Source: Candidatus Competibacteraceae bacterium | GTDB lineage: Bacteria > Pseudomonadota > Gammaproteobacteria > Competibacterales > Competibacteraceae | Assembly (NCBI GenBank): GCA_012032855.1 | Contig: JAAUQA010000115.1 | Location: 1 to 8,390 of the forward strand | DNA: 8,390 bases | Reading direction: 5' to 3' | Position numbers and translations under genes: made by a program | Part shown: positions 7,198 to 8,390 of the stretch, piece after piece | How the letters are laid out: each line of letters begins with the position of its first letter | Numbering within the stretch: the first letter of the stretch is position 1 | The notes under the pieces: generated by a model | The model's database searches: none | Seen by the model: the letters and a program-made list of their open reading frames with translations, nothing else | Told to the model about the DNA's origin: nothing

Positions 7198-8390
7198 ATG
7201 GAATTCCTAGAATCTATTTTTCAACGCCATCGGAGACGCCACCTGGGGGTGGGCTCTGATCCCGTTCTTGGTTGTACTCGGGGTATTTTTTACCTTGGCC
7301 TCGGGCTTCGTTCAATTTCAGTTTTTCAAGCGCATGTTCAATGTGCTTATCGGTAAACAGACCGGGGCGGAAGGACACGTCAGCTCACGGGAAGCGCTGT
7401 TAGTGAGTGTCGGGGGCCGGGTCGGCGGCGGCAACATCGCGGGCGTGGCGGTTGCCATCACGCTGGGTGGTCCCGGTGCGGTTTTTTGGATGTGGGTAAT
7501 CGCGCTGATCGGTATGGCGACCAGTTTATTCGAATGTTCGCTGGCGCAAATCTACAAACGTTCAGACGAAAACGGCACCTACCGGGGCGGTCCGGCACAA
7601 TACATCCTGCACGGCTTGGGGCAGCACTATAAATGGCTGGCTATGCTGTATGCGGTTTCTTTGATTGCCGCCTTTGCGTTGGGTTTCAATGCTTTTCAAG
7701 GCAACACGGTGGCCGGCGCGGTGCAGGACAGTCTGGGCATAGAGCGGGTCTGGACCGGCCTGGGACTGGCGTTCATCACTGGTTTCGTCGTTTACGGCGG
7801 TATCAAGCGCATTGCTCACGTCGCCGATGTCGTGGTTCCGATCATGGCCATCGGGTACATCGGCATGGCGGTCATCATCATCCTGCTCAATATCGCAGAT
7901 GTGCCCGCCGTATTAGCCTTGATCGTGAAAAATGCGTTCGGATTGGAAGAAGCGGTTGGCGGTGGCATGGGCGCGGCTATCGCCAACGGCGTTCGCCGAG
8001 GACTGTTTTCCAATGAAGCAGGCTTGGGTAGTGCGCCCAACGTGGCGGCGGTAGCCTATGTGCATCATCCGGTCAGCCAGGGCATAGTGCAATCACTTTC
8101 CGTGTTCATCGACACGATTATTATTTGCTCCTGTACAGCCTTCATGATTTTGCTGGGAGACGTATATGTGGCCGGAGCGGCTGATGTCGATGGCGTTGTC
8201 TTAACCCAGCAAAGCTTGGTGTCGCATATGGGCGAATGGAGTCAGTATTTCCTGACGATAGCCATTTTGCTGTTTGCCTTCAGCTCCATCATTTACAATT
8301 ACTACCTGGGTGAGAACGCCTTGACGGTGTTTACCGAAAGCCATGCGTCGCGCCACGGTTTACGTATTTTCGTGGTCTTTTGGTGTTCCT
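7198..8390 (+). CDS. AGCS-family alanine/glycine:cation symporter, frameshifted near start, C-terminus beyond window
   Basis: This inner-membrane transporter should import alanine or glycine together with Na+ or H+ (AGCS family, AlsT/DagA-like). From ATG 7198 the first seven codons (MEFLESI) are in one frame. From 7223 a second frame is open to the window end, about 389 codons: NAIGDATWGW, then repeated hydrophobic helices. Family signatures are RVGGGNIAGVA (about 7424-7456), ECSLAQIYKR with YRGGPAQYI (about 7531-7608), and RRGLFSNEAGLGSAPN (about 7996-8043). About eight membrane segments are visible. Removing one T from the T5 run restores MEFLESIFNAIGDATWGW, a typical AGCS start. Uncorrected, the first frame stops at 7354-7356 after 52 residues. 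The next in-frame ATG, at 7334, would lose the first helix. Shine-Dalgarno GAGG (7188-7191) supports 7198. The gene lies 75 bases behind the amylase and may be co-transcribed with it; substrate specificity within the family is not resolved. Confidence 0.92.
7217..7221 (+). other. Frameshift site in the symporter gene (T5 run, one base apparently extra)
   Basis: The codons ATT TTT are followed by a shifted frame. Four T instead of five would give ATT TTC AAC and a continuous symporter N-terminus. An overcalled homopolymer or a real one-base insertion explains it. A +1 slip of tRNA-Phe from TTT to TTC would have the same effect but has no stimulatory signal that I can see. Confidence 0.85.

Overview
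The window looks like chromosomal DNA from a gammaproteobacterium. The ferredoxin-coaD pairing, the outer-membrane barrel protein and moderate GC all fit. Methanotrophs of the Methylococcales are a plausible guess, but nothing in the window fixes the genus. There are seven protein-coding genes and no rRNA, tRNA, CRISPR array or insertion sequence that I can see.

Left part (1-2161): a Hanks-type Ser/Thr protein kinase reads leftward off the window edge. Divergent to it is a PP2C-type Ser/Thr phosphatase. The kinase has a membrane segment after the catalytic domain and the phosphatase ends in one, so together they look like a membrane-tethered phosphorylation/dephosphorylation pair. The phosphatase is interrupted by a one-base frameshift at a run of four A (about 1489-1493).

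Middle part (2162-3836): an orphan outer-membrane beta-barrel protein with signal peptide and its own strong terminator is followed by a small exported protein of unknown function with two cysteines.

3888-4690, minus strand: coaD (phosphopantetheine adenylyltransferase, coenzyme A synthesis) with a 2[4Fe-4S] YfhL/Alvin-type ferredoxin 59 bases downstream, a housekeeping pair. Both have apparent in-frame upstream extensions that should be trimmed to the starts given here.

Right part (4939-8390): a 727-residue GH13 alpha-amylase with an N-terminal starch-binding module (CBM26-like) but no signal peptide, so probably acting on intracellular glycogen. After 75 bases comes an AGCS-family alanine/glycine:cation symporter that runs off the window. 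Its reading frame is broken after codon 7 by one extra T in a run of five. Two single-base homopolymer frameshifts in otherwise well-conserved genes suggest sequencing or assembly errors, though true mutations cannot be excluded.

The most interesting non-coding signals are an RNA hairpin that overlaps the symporter's ribosome-binding site, a second hairpin that buries a very strong but misplaced Shine-Dalgarno-like sequence in the amylase leader, and a 12-base inverted repeat behind the phosphatase gene. I found no convincing unknown multi-gene system. The candidates for novelty are the intracellular CBM26 amylase, the tethered kinase-phosphatase pair and the two unassigned exported proteins.
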